NCBI GenBank assembly: GCA_036556965.1
Contig: DATBIO010000171.1
Span: 1-12,104 of the forward strand
From: DATBIO01 sp036556965
Lineage (GTDB): Bacteria > Acidobacteriota > Vicinamibacteria > Fen-336
DNA length: 12,104 nt
Direction: 5' to 3'
The translations under genes were made by a program, and so were the position numbers. Of the stretch, positions 6,071 through 12,104 are shown piece by piece. Positions within the stretch are counted from its first letter, which is position 1, and each line of letters starts with the position of its first letter. The notes below the pieces were generated by a model. It did no database searches. It was given only the letters and a program-made list of their open reading frames with translations, and was not told the origin of the DNA.

Positions 6071-8347
6071 ATGGCCACGCTCTCCCTGTCCGCGCGCCCC
6101 TTCGTGCGGCTCCGGCGGGCCTGGGTCACGCTGCTCTTCGCGGGGGCCATCCTCGCCGGCGCCCTGATCGGCCTCTTCCTGGCCTACGAGAGCGACCTCC
6201 CCCAGGTTTCCTCGCTGGAGGAGTTCGAGCCCAACATCATCACCCAGGTCTACGCCGTTGGGGGCGAGCCTCTGGGCAGCTTCGCCATAGAGAAGCGGGT
6301 GGTGGTGCCCTTCCGCGACATCCCCCCCACCCTCCGCAACGCCGTCGTGGCCGTGGAGGACAAGGACTTCTGGAAGCACATCGGGGTGGACCTCTGGCGC
6401 GTGCCCTCCGCGGCCATGGCCAACCTGCGCGCGGGCCGCCGGGGGCAGGGCTTCTCCACCCTCACCATGCAGCTCTCGCGCGTGCTGTTCCTGACCCCCG
6501 AGAAGACCTACGAGCGGAAGATCAAGGAGATCATCCTCGCCTTCCAGATCGAGAAGAACTTCACGAAGGAGGAGATCTTCACCTTCTACTGCAACCAGGT
6601 CTACTTCGGCCACGGGAACTACGGCGTGGAAGCCACCGCCCAGTCGCTGTTCAGCAGGCCGGCCAAGGAGCTCACCCTGCCCGAGGCCGCCCTGGTGGCG
6701 GGCCTGCCCCAGAACCCCTCGCGGCTCAGCCCCCTGGAGCATCCCGACCGAGCCCTCCAGCGGCGCAACCACGTGCTGGACCGCATGGCGGAGGAGAAGT
6801 ACATCACGGTGGAGGAGGCGGAGAAGGCCAAGGAGGAGCCGCTGGGGCTGCGCCTCCGCAAGGATCCGCCCTCGATGGCCCCGTATTTCCTGGAGGAGGT
6901 CCGCAAGTACCTGGAGCGGGAGTACGGCTCGCAGCGCATCTACCAGGGCGGCATGCGCGTCCACACCACCCTGGACGCGCGCCTGCAGCGGGCGGCCAGC
7001 CGCGCCCTCGGCGCGGGCCTCCGCCGCCTGGACCGGCGCACGCGCGGCTTCGTGCCCCCCGCCCAGACCGTGCTCGTGGACGGGCGCTTCCCGGCCCGGG
7101 TCCACCTCGACGAGTGGGACTGGCCGATGGCCGTGGGCGACGTCGTGCGCGGCGTGTCCCTGCAGTCCGACCGCGGGCTGGCCGTCGTCCAGATCGGCCC
7201 CTACCGCGCCGCCGTCACCGCGCGCGAGATGGGCGCGGCGGCGGGCAAGCGCGCGGTGGGCGAGGTGCTGCCCGCGGGCACCGTGGCCCCCTTCCTGCTC
7301 GAGGCCCTCGGCGACGATCCCGAGGGCAAGCGGGCGCGGGTGGTCCTCCAGCAGGAGCCCGAGCTGGAGGGCGCCCTGGTGGCCCTCGACCCCAGGACGG
7401 GGGCGGTGCGGGCCATGGCGGGCGGCTACGACTTCGAGCGCAGCAAGTTCAACCGCGCGACGCAGGCCCTGCGCCAGGTGGGCTCGGCCTTCAAGCCCAT
7501 CGTCTACGCGGCGGCCCTGGAGCGCGCGAACTACACGGCCAGCACCATCATCGTGGACTCGCCGGTGTCGTTCCCCGACAACCAGGGCGTGTGGTCCCCG
7601 CACAACTACGACTTCACCTTCTGGGGACCGATCCCCCTGCGCCGGGCCGTCGAGCAGAGCCGGAACATACCCGCCATCAAGACGCTCCAGGTGGTGGGGA
7701 TCAAGACCGGGATCGAGTACGCGCGCAAGCTCGGCATCAGCGGCGAGCTGCCCGCCTACCTGCCCCTGGCCATCGGGGCGGGGGAGGCGACGCCCCTGGA
7801 GATGGCCTCCGCCTTCGCCGCCTTCGCCAACCAGGGGCTGCGCATGAAGCCGCTCTACATCACGCGCATCACCGACCGTGACGGCAACGTGATCGAGGAG
7901 CCGCGGCCGGTGGCCAAGGACGCCATCCGCGCCGACACCGCCTACATCCTGACCAGCCTGCTCAAGGGCGTGGTGGAGCGCGGGACCGCCGCCCGTGCGC
8001 GCTCCCTCAAGCGCCCCATCGCGGGCAAGACGGGCACCACCAACGACTGGACGGACGGCTGGTTCGTGGGCTACGAGCCGTCGCTGGCGGCCACGGTCTG
8101 GGTGGGCTTCGACGACAAGCGCAAGAGCCTGGGGCGCGGGCAGGACGGCGCGCGCACGGCCCTGCCCATCTGGATGGAGTTCTGGGCGGAGGCCATGAAG
8201 GACAAGCCGGTGGAGGACTTCCCCGTGCCCGCCAACATCGTCTTCGTGCCCGTGGAGACGAGCAAGGGCGGCCTGCGCATGGAGGCGTTCCTGGCGGGCA
8301 CGGAGCCCCGCTCCCTGGCCGCGGCCGCACCCGCCCCTGCCGAGTGA
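6071..8347 (+). CDS. Bifunctional class A penicillin-binding protein (PBP1A type)
   Basis: 758 residues. It polymerises lipid II into glycan strands and cross-links peptides at the outer face of the inner membrane. A short cytoplasmic tail and one membrane anchor (about 18-38) are followed by the GT51 glycosyltransferase domain (about 60-240): EDKDFWKHIGVD with catalytic Glu96, GFSTLTMQ (usually GGSTITQQ), RKIKE with Glu153, and YCNQVYFGHGNYGVEAT. A linker and OB-like insert (about 290-430) precede the transpeptidase domain: GSAFKP (Ser472 nucleophile, Lys475), SRN (530-532) and KTGTTNDWTDGWFVGY (Lys653-Gly655). All active-site motifs are intact, and the length fits PBP1A/MrcA proteins. The exact paralogue (1A versus other class A) is not certain, so no symbol is given. 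The gene has its own putative promoter 39 bases after the lipoprotein gene and converges on the propeller gene with 4 bases between stops. Confidence 0.95.
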   Translation: MATLSLSARPFVRLRRAWVTLLFAGAILAGALIGLFLAYESDLPQVSSLEEFEPNIITQVYAVGGEPLGSFAIEKRVVVPFRDIPPTLRNAVVAVEDKDFWKHIGVDLWRVPSAAMANLRAGRRGQGFSTLTMQLSRVLFLTPEKTYERKIKEIILAFQIEKNFTKEEIFTFYCNQVYFGHGNYGVEATAQSLFSRPAKELTLPEAALVAGLPQNPSRLSPLEHPDRALQRRNHVLDRMAEEKYITVEEAEKAKEEPLGLRLRKDPPSMAPYFLEEVRKYLEREYGSQRIYQGGMRVHTTLDARLQRAASRALGAGLRRLDRRTRGFVPPAQTVLVDGRFPARVHLDEWDWPMAVGDVVRGVSLQSDRGLAVVQIGPYRAAVTAREMGAAAGKRAVGEVLPAGTVAPFLLEALGDDPEGKRARVVLQQEPELEGALVALDPRTGAVRAMAGGYDFERSKFNRATQALRQVGSAFKPIVYAAALERANYTASTIIVDSPVSFPDNQGVWSPHNYDFTFWGPIPLRRAVEQSRNIPAIKTLQVVGIKTGIEYARKLGISGELPAYLPLAIGAGEATPLEMASAFAAFANQGLRMKPLYITRITDRDGNVIEEPRPVAKDAIRADTAYILTSLLKGVVERGTAARARSLKRPIAGKTGTTNDWTDGWFVGYEPSLAATVWVGFDDKRKSLGRGQDGARTALPIWMEFWAEAMKDKPVEDFPVPANIVFVPVETSKGGLRMEAFLAGTEPRSLAAAAPAPAE

Positions 8348-8351
8348 GGGA

Positions 8352-9290
8352 TCAGGGGGCGGGCCGGTAGTCGGGGTATCGCGCCGGGCCCGGGCCGTAG
8401 GTCACGCGCCAGGACTGCCCGTCGGAGAGGCGCTGCCGGTAGACCACCCACTCCCCGGTGATGTTGGAGGCGAAGGCCAGCTCGGTGCCGTCGGGGGAGA
8501 AGGCCGGGTCGTAGTTCAGGGCCGGCCACTCCACCAGCGCCGTCTCCTGTCCCGTCTCCAGGTCCTGGGTGACGAGGCGGCTCTTGTCCGCCTGGAACCC
8601 GCGCCGCACGTAGACGACGCGGCGGCCGTCGGGGTGGAAGCGCGGCTCGCAGCCCCCCGCGCGGAAGCTGGTGATGCGCCGCGCCTCGCCGCCCGCGGCG
8701 TCCACGACGTAGATCTGGTGTCCGAGCTTCCAGTTGGAGGAGAAGACCAGGCGGCGGCCGTCCGGGCTCCAGCTCGGGTTGCCCATCACCGTCTGGTTGC
8801 CGTGCCGGACGAGGACGCGTTCCCGGCGCGAGCCCAGGTCCATGAGGAAGAGGTACTCCGGCCCCTCCTGCTTCGAGAGGAAGGCCAGCGTGGTGCCGTC
8901 GGGCGACTGCTCCTGCTGCCAGTCGGTGGTCTGGTTGGTGCGCACGCGGACGGGCGGGCCCCCCTCCAGGCGCGCCCGGTAGATCTGCCAGTTGCCGCTG
9001 CGGTCGGAGGTGAAGAAGACGGCCCTCCCGTTGCGGCTCCAGCGCGGCAGCGCGTCGTGGCCCGGATGGTCCGTGAGCCGGCGCTCCAGGCCGCCCCCGG
9101 GCAGCACGTAGATGTCCTGGTCGCCGCCCACCGTGCGCTCGTAGACGAGGTCGAAGCGGCCCGAAGAGTCCGCGGCCGGACCGGGGGCGGCCTCCGCCGA
9201 CGAAGACAGCGCGGGGGCGGGCCGCGGACCGCTGCCCTGGCAGGCCGCCGAGAGGAGGGCGGCGGCCAGGAGGCGCCGGGCCAGCCTCAC
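8352..9290 (-). CDS. Exported TolB-like beta-propeller protein (PD40 repeats)
   Basis: 312 residues from GTG 9290, which overlaps the prfB stop as GTGA. The N-terminus (RLARRLLAAALLSAAC) is an export signal; Cys17 may be lipidated, though SAAC is a poor lipobox because -3 is Ser. After a low-complexity linker (about 20-45), the protein consists of about six WD40-like PD40 blades: WSRNGRAVFFTSDRSGNWQIY (84-104), QSPDGTTLAFLSK, WSPDGRRLVFSSNWKLGHQIY (174-194), FHPDGRRVVYVRR, FSPDGTELAFASNITGEWVVY (264-284), plus a C-terminal strand that may close the ring. It resembles the TolB C-terminal propeller but lacks the TolB N-terminal domain and is shorter than TolB, so it should not be called TolB outright. 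It is likely periplasmic and binds proteins; partner unknown. Translational coupling to prfB is implied by the overlap. Confidence 0.85.
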   Translation of the reverse strand: MRLARRLLAAALLSAACQGSGPRPAPALSSSAEAAPGPAADSSGRFDLVYERTVGGDQDIYVLPGGGLERRLTDHPGHDALPRWSRNGRAVFFTSDRSGNWQIYRARLEGGPPVRVRTNQTTDWQQEQSPDGTTLAFLSKQEGPEYLFLMDLGSRRERVLVRHGNQTVMGNPSWSPDGRRLVFSSNWKLGHQIYVVDAAGGEARRITSFRAGGCEPRFHPDGRRVVYVRRGFQADKSRLVTQDLETGQETALVEWPALNYDPAFSPDGTELAFASNITGEWVVYRQRLSDGQSWRVTYGPGPARYPDYRPAP

Positions 9291-10412
9291 TCCTCGGCCG
9301 GCGCGGCCTGGCCCAGGGTGCCCTTGGCGCGCGCGATGAGGGTGGACTTGATGAAGTCGTCCAGGTCGCCGTCCATCACGCGGTCCACGTCGCCGCTCTC
9401 GTGCTTGGTGCGGTGGTCCTTCACCATGCGGTAGGGGTGCATCACGTACGAGCGGATCTGGCTGCCGAAGGCGATGTCCTTCTTGGCCGCTTCCACCGCG
9501 TCCAGCTTGGCGCGCTGCTTCTGCATCTCGAGGTCGTAGAGCCGGGACTTGAGCACCTTCATGGCCACCTCGCGGTTGCGGATCTGGCTGCGCTCGTTCT
9601 GGCAGGAGACCACGATGCCGCTGGGCAGGTGGGTGATGCGCACCGCGGAGTCCGTGACGTTGACGTGCTGCCCCCCCGCGCCGCTGGAGCGGTAGGTGTC
9701 CACGCGGAGGTCCTTGTCCAGCACCTCGATCTTGATGTCCTCGTCGATCTCGGGCCAGGCGAAGAGCGAGGCGAACGAGGTGTGCCGCCGCGCCGCGGAG
9801 TCGAAGGGGCTGATGCGCACCAGGCGGTGGACGCCGACCTCGGCGGAGAGGTAGCCGTAGGCGTACTCGCCCTCCACCAGCACCGTGGCGCTCTTGATGC
9901 CCGCCTCCTCCCCCGCCTGGACGTCGGTGAGCTGGCGCTTGAAGCCGTGCCGGTCGCACCAGCGGAGGTACATGCGCAGGAGCATCTCCGCCCAGTCCTG
10001 GCTCTCCGTGCCCCCCGCCCCGGAGTTGATGGTGAGGATGGCGTTGCGGCGGTCGTGCTCGCCGCCCAGCATCTTCTGGAACTCGGCCCCCTCCACGATC
10101 TCCTCCAGGGAGCCGAGCGCGGCGGCCAGGTCGCCCGCCACGTCCTCGCCCGCGGCCAGCCACTCCAGGAGCACGCGGGTGTCGTCCTCCTGGCGCCGCA
10201 GGCGCCTCAGGAGGTCGAGGTCGCCCTCCAGGCGCTTCCGCCGCTGCAGCACCTTCTGGGCCGCCTCCTGGTCGCGCCAGAAGTCCTCCGCCGCCACGCG
10301 CTGGTCGAGGCGCTCGACCTCGCCGCGGAGCTTGTCCTCCTCAAAGATAGCCGCGGATGTCCGCGGCCCTCGCCTGCAGCTCTTCGAAACGCTGCGCCCG
10401 CTCGTCAGCCAC
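9287..10412 (-). CDS. prfB: Peptide chain release factor 2, expressed through a programmed +1 frameshift
   Basis: RF2 releases the finished peptide at UGA and UAA codons. The gene is in two frames. A leader of 23 codons from GTG 10412 (MADERAQRFEEL...DIRGYL) meets TGA at 10343-10341. Skipping the T at 10343 continues as GAG GAG GAC AAG to the stop at 9289-9287, giving 374 residues, close to the roughly 365 of E. coli RF2. The codon-recognition tripeptide SPF is at 201-203 and the catalytic GGQ at 246-248 (SSGAGGQHVNVTDSAVRITH), both as expected for RF2 rather than RF1. The GTG start has GGAGGT 4 bases upstream and an in-frame TGA immediately before it. GTG 10297 would begin a frame lacking the N-terminal RGYL helix region. 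The gene follows lnt by 77 bases and overlaps the propeller gene. It is regulated by RF2 abundance through the frameshift. Confidence 0.95.
10341..10355 (-). promoter_or_regulatory. prfB programmed +1 frameshift site (CGC GGC TAT CTT TGA)
   Basis: The codons read Arg-Gly-Tyr-Leu-stop, the same amino acids as the E. coli site AGG GGG TAT CTT TGA. CTT TGA is the slippery element; TAT and CTT are uncommon codons in this GC-rich DNA, consistent with selection on the site. When RF2 is scarce, ribosomes pause at UGA and slip +1 to read GAG (Glu, where E. coli has GAC, Asp). The AGGGGG Shine-Dalgarno-like stimulator is replaced by CGCGGC, which pairs poorly with 16S rRNA. Confidence 0.93.
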
Positions 10413-10416
10413 TCAT

Positions 10417-10422
10417 ACCTCC
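10417..10422 (-). promoter_or_regulatory. Shine-Dalgarno GGAGGT fixing the prfB GTG start
   Basis: GGAGGT ends 4 bases before GTG 10412. The only nearby ATG (10416) is in a different frame and reaches TGA after three codons, so GTG is the start of the RF2 leader. Confidence 0.75.
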
Positions 10423-10489
10423 GGACGTTCCATCTTAACGGATGAACCGCCGCGGACCCGCCCGGAAGACGGTGGGGCCGGGGCGCGAC

Positions 10490-12004
10490 TCAGCGGCGGC
10501 GGAAGGTCGCCGCGGTGAGGGCGACGGCCCCCCCCAGGCATCCCCAGGCGAAGAGGTCGCCGTGCCGCCCGTAGAAGGTGCGGCCGGGCACCACGGGCAC
10601 GTCGCGCACCACCACCGCGGGGGCGAAGAGCGGCGTGCGCTCGAGGACGCGGCCGCGCGGGTCCACCACCGCGCTGAAACCCGTGTTGGCGGCGCGCACC
10701 AGGTACTTGCCGTTCTCCACCGCGCGGAAAGTGGCCATGGCGAGGTGCTGGTAGGGCGCGGAGCTCCAACCGTACCAGGCGTCGTTGGTGATGTTCACCA
10801 GCAGGTCGGCGCCCCCCGCGGCGAAGCGCCGCACGAGGTCCGGGAAGATGGCCTCGTAGCAGATGAACGCGCCCAGGCGGTGGCCGTCCACGGGGGCCAC
10901 CACCGCCTCCGTGCCGGGCGTGAACTCGCCCACCTGCTGCACCACGCGCGCCTGGAACCGGCCGCCCAGGGTCAGCACGGACTGCACGGGCACGTACTCC
11001 CCGAACGGGACCAGACGCATCTTGTGGTAGCGCAGGGTGAGCGCGCCCCCCGGATCGAGCATCTTGGCCCCCACCCAGATGCGGTCCGTGAGGCCGGGGC
11101 CCTCCTCGCGGTCGTCGTTCCCCAGCAGCAGGTGGATGCCCAGGGAACGCACGAGGCCGCGCAGGTCCTCGGCCACCGCGGGGGAGCGATCGAGGTAGAA
11201 GGGCAGGGCCGATTCCGGCCAGACCACCAGCCGCGCCCCGCCGGCGGCCGCGCGCCGCGTCAGCTCGTAATGGCGCCGGATGTTGTCCCAGGCCTTGTCC
11301 GGGTCCCACTTCTCGTCCTGGAGTATCGAGGCCTGCACCAGGCCGACGCGGAGGCGGGCCGCCTCCACCGAGGGCGTGCGCAGCTGGCGCGCTCCGTCCG
11401 CCCACACCGCGCCCAGGAGCGCGGCCGCGGCCAGGCCCGCGGCGCGGCGCGCGCGGGGTCGCCGCTCCGCCGCCATGTAGGCGAGGGCCGCGGAGACGGC
11501 GGCCACCACGAAGGACACGCCGTAGACGGCGGCGAACCGAGACACCTGGATCATGGGCAGGTTGGCGTGCTGGCTGTACCCGAGCAGGCACCAGGAGAAG
11601 CTGAACAGGGTGTGCCCGCGCAGGATCTCGGTGCCCACCCACGCCACCGGCGCCAGCAGGAGGGCCGCGGGACCGAGCGCTCGCCGCCAGCGCGCCACCG
11701 TCCAGCCGAACAGCGAGGGGAAGAGGGCGAGGGCCAGGCACAGGAGCACCATGACCGCGATGGCGAGGGGCCGGCCCACGCCGCCGTACTGCACGACGAC
11801 CTGCGCCGTCCAGTACACGATGCCCAGCGAGGACACCGCCCCCGTGAGGTAGCCCAGACGAAAGCCGTGCGACGTGCTCCGTGCCCTGTCCAGGGCAAGG
11901 AGGAGGGGCACCAGGGCCACCCAGGCCACCGCCCCGTGCCCGTACTTGGGGAACGAGAGGGCGAGGAGCACGCCCGACACCACGGCCAGGACTTCCGGCT
12001 TCAT
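10490..12004 (-). CDS. lnt: Apolipoprotein N-acyltransferase
   Basis: 504 residues, usual family length. Lnt is an inner-membrane enzyme that transfers an acyl chain from phospholipid to the amino group of the lipidated N-terminal cysteine, the last step of lipoprotein maturation in diderms. The first 210 or so residues are several hydrophobic membrane spans (for example 5-18, 25-39, 78-98, 112-124, 157-178, 188-202). A nitrilase-fold periplasmic domain follows (about 217-470) with the Glu-Lys-Cys triad: Glu264 in VWPESALPFY, Lys328 in YHKMRLVPFGEYVP and Cys382 in GAFICYEAIFP. NITNDAWYGWSSAPYQHL (404-421) and RAANTGFSAVVDPRG (437-451) are typical. A final membrane span lies near 485-500. ATG 12004 overlaps the TGA of the upstream frame as ATGA, with a weak AGGCGG upstream. 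Two exported lipoprotein candidates in this window are plausible substrates. Confidence 0.96.
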   Translation of the reverse strand: MKPEVLAVVSGVLLALSFPKYGHGAVAWVALVPLLLALDRARSTSHGFRLGYLTGAVSSLGIVYWTAQVVVQYGGVGRPLAIAVMVLLCLALALFPSLFGWTVARWRRALGPAALLLAPVAWVGTEILRGHTLFSFSWCLLGYSQHANLPMIQVSRFAAVYGVSFVVAAVSAALAYMAAERRPRARRAAGLAAAALLGAVWADGARQLRTPSVEAARLRVGLVQASILQDEKWDPDKAWDNIRRHYELTRRAAAGGARLVVWPESALPFYLDRSPAVAEDLRGLVRSLGIHLLLGNDDREEGPGLTDRIWVGAKMLDPGGALTLRYHKMRLVPFGEYVPVQSVLTLGGRFQARVVQQVGEFTPGTEAVVAPVDGHRLGAFICYEAIFPDLVRRFAAGGADLLVNITNDAWYGWSSAPYQHLAMATFRAVENGKYLVRAANTGFSAVVDPRGRVLERTPLFAPAVVVRDVPVVPGRTFYGRHGDLFAWGCLGGAVALTAATFRRR

Positions 12005-12104
12005 CGGCGCCGCCTGGCGGGGATGAGGGCGGCGCGGCCTCCCTGCAGCTTCATGGCCACGGGCACGCGCGCGGAGGCGGATTCACTCCGCCGCAGCGCG
12101 CGGG
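12001..12104 (-). CDS. C-terminal end of an unidentified gene upstream of lnt (partial)
   Basis: An open frame enters from the window edge and ends at TGA 12003-12001, overlapping the lnt start as ATGA. It gives about 33 residues ending VPVAMKLQGGRAALIPARRRR, basic at the very C-terminus. I do not recognise it, and the length is too short to assign. The stop/start overlap with lnt is the main reason to believe the frame is real; such coupling would make it the previous gene of the lnt-prfB operon. It could still be chance in GC-rich DNA. Confidence 0.45.
   Translation of the reverse strand, partial: RALRRSESASARVPVAMKLQGGRAALIPARRRR

Noticed and set aside
5147..7603. An 818-codon open frame antisense to the FecR/DUF6600, lipoprotein and PBP genes
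   Set aside because: No domain-like sequence; the opposite strand carries intact catalytic motifs throughout.
8352..9290. Calling the propeller protein TolB of the Tol-Pal system
   Set aside because: It lacks the TolB N-terminal domain, is shorter than TolB, and no tolQRA or pal genes are present.
8352..10163. Treating the propeller gene as a 603-residue protein extending into prfB
   Set aside because: The upstream half is an out-of-frame shadow of prfB; the GTG at 9290 starts a proper export signal and overlaps the prfB stop.
9287..10297. prfB as a simple gene starting at GTG 10297
   Set aside because: This would miss the RGYL-containing N-terminus, and the +1 frameshift site with its own ribosome-binding site and GTG start is plainly present upstream.
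10341..10412. prfB as a pseudogene or sequencing error because of the frame change
   Set aside because: The frame change is exactly at TAT CTT TGA, the known RF2 recoding site, and everything downstream is intact.
10413..10489. A promoter for prfB at TTAAGAT (about 10432-10438, minus strand)
   Set aside because: The -10 match is weak and no acceptable -35 lies 16-18 bases upstream; co-transcription with lnt explains expression.

Overview
The window is very GC-rich chromosomal DNA from a diderm (Gram-negative type) bacterium. The diderm call rests on an apolipoprotein N-acyltransferase (lnt), a secretin-type N-terminal domain protein, a class A penicillin-binding protein, at least one clear lipobox and a TolB-like propeller. 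The combination of high GC, FecR/DUF6600 protein and gene mix would fit Acidobacteriota or the former Deltaproteobacteria/Myxococcota; this is inference, and no marker here settles the phylum. No phage, insertion sequence, CRISPR array or integration scar was seen. No stretch over 300 bases lacks a gene.

Layout. 1-965 (-) is the N-terminal two fifths or so of ribonuclease R, cut by the window edge. It is divergent from a plus-strand block that opens with tRNA-Leu(CAG) (1094-1180) behind a good sigma70-type promoter. Next come a divergent IlvD/Edd-family dehydratase (1227-3311), a short secreted protein with only the N0/STN domain and part of an N1 domain of a secretin (3328-3822), and a 189-base gap with two GC-rich hairpins. 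The block continues with a secreted FecR-domain/DUF6600 protein (4012-5730), a 99-residue lipoprotein one base later (5732-6031), and a bifunctional class A penicillin-binding protein (6071-8347).

From 8352 to the end all genes are on the minus strand. Read in transcription order they are: the tail of an unidentified gene (12104-12001), lnt (12004-10490), prfB encoding release factor 2 (10412-9287), and a TolB-like beta-propeller protein (9290-8352). Stops and starts overlap at two of the three junctions (ATGA before lnt, GTGA after prfB), so these genes are probably one operon. The PBP gene and the propeller gene converge with only 4 bases between their stops.

The clearest hidden feature is in prfB. 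The gene is not one continuous frame: a 23-codon leader beginning with GTG runs into an in-frame TGA inside TAT-CTT-TGA, and a +1 shift there joins it to the long frame, giving a 374-residue RF2. This is the classic RF2 autoregulatory frameshift, but with a weak upstream Shine-Dalgarno-like stimulator. Much of the rest concerns envelope biogenesis (peptidoglycan synthesis, lipoprotein acylation, secreted and lipid-anchored proteins) plus RNA decay and translation. I do not see a convincing new multi-gene system. The parts most worth a second look are the unusual dehydratase, the secretin N-domain stub and the FecR/DUF6600-lipoprotein pair.
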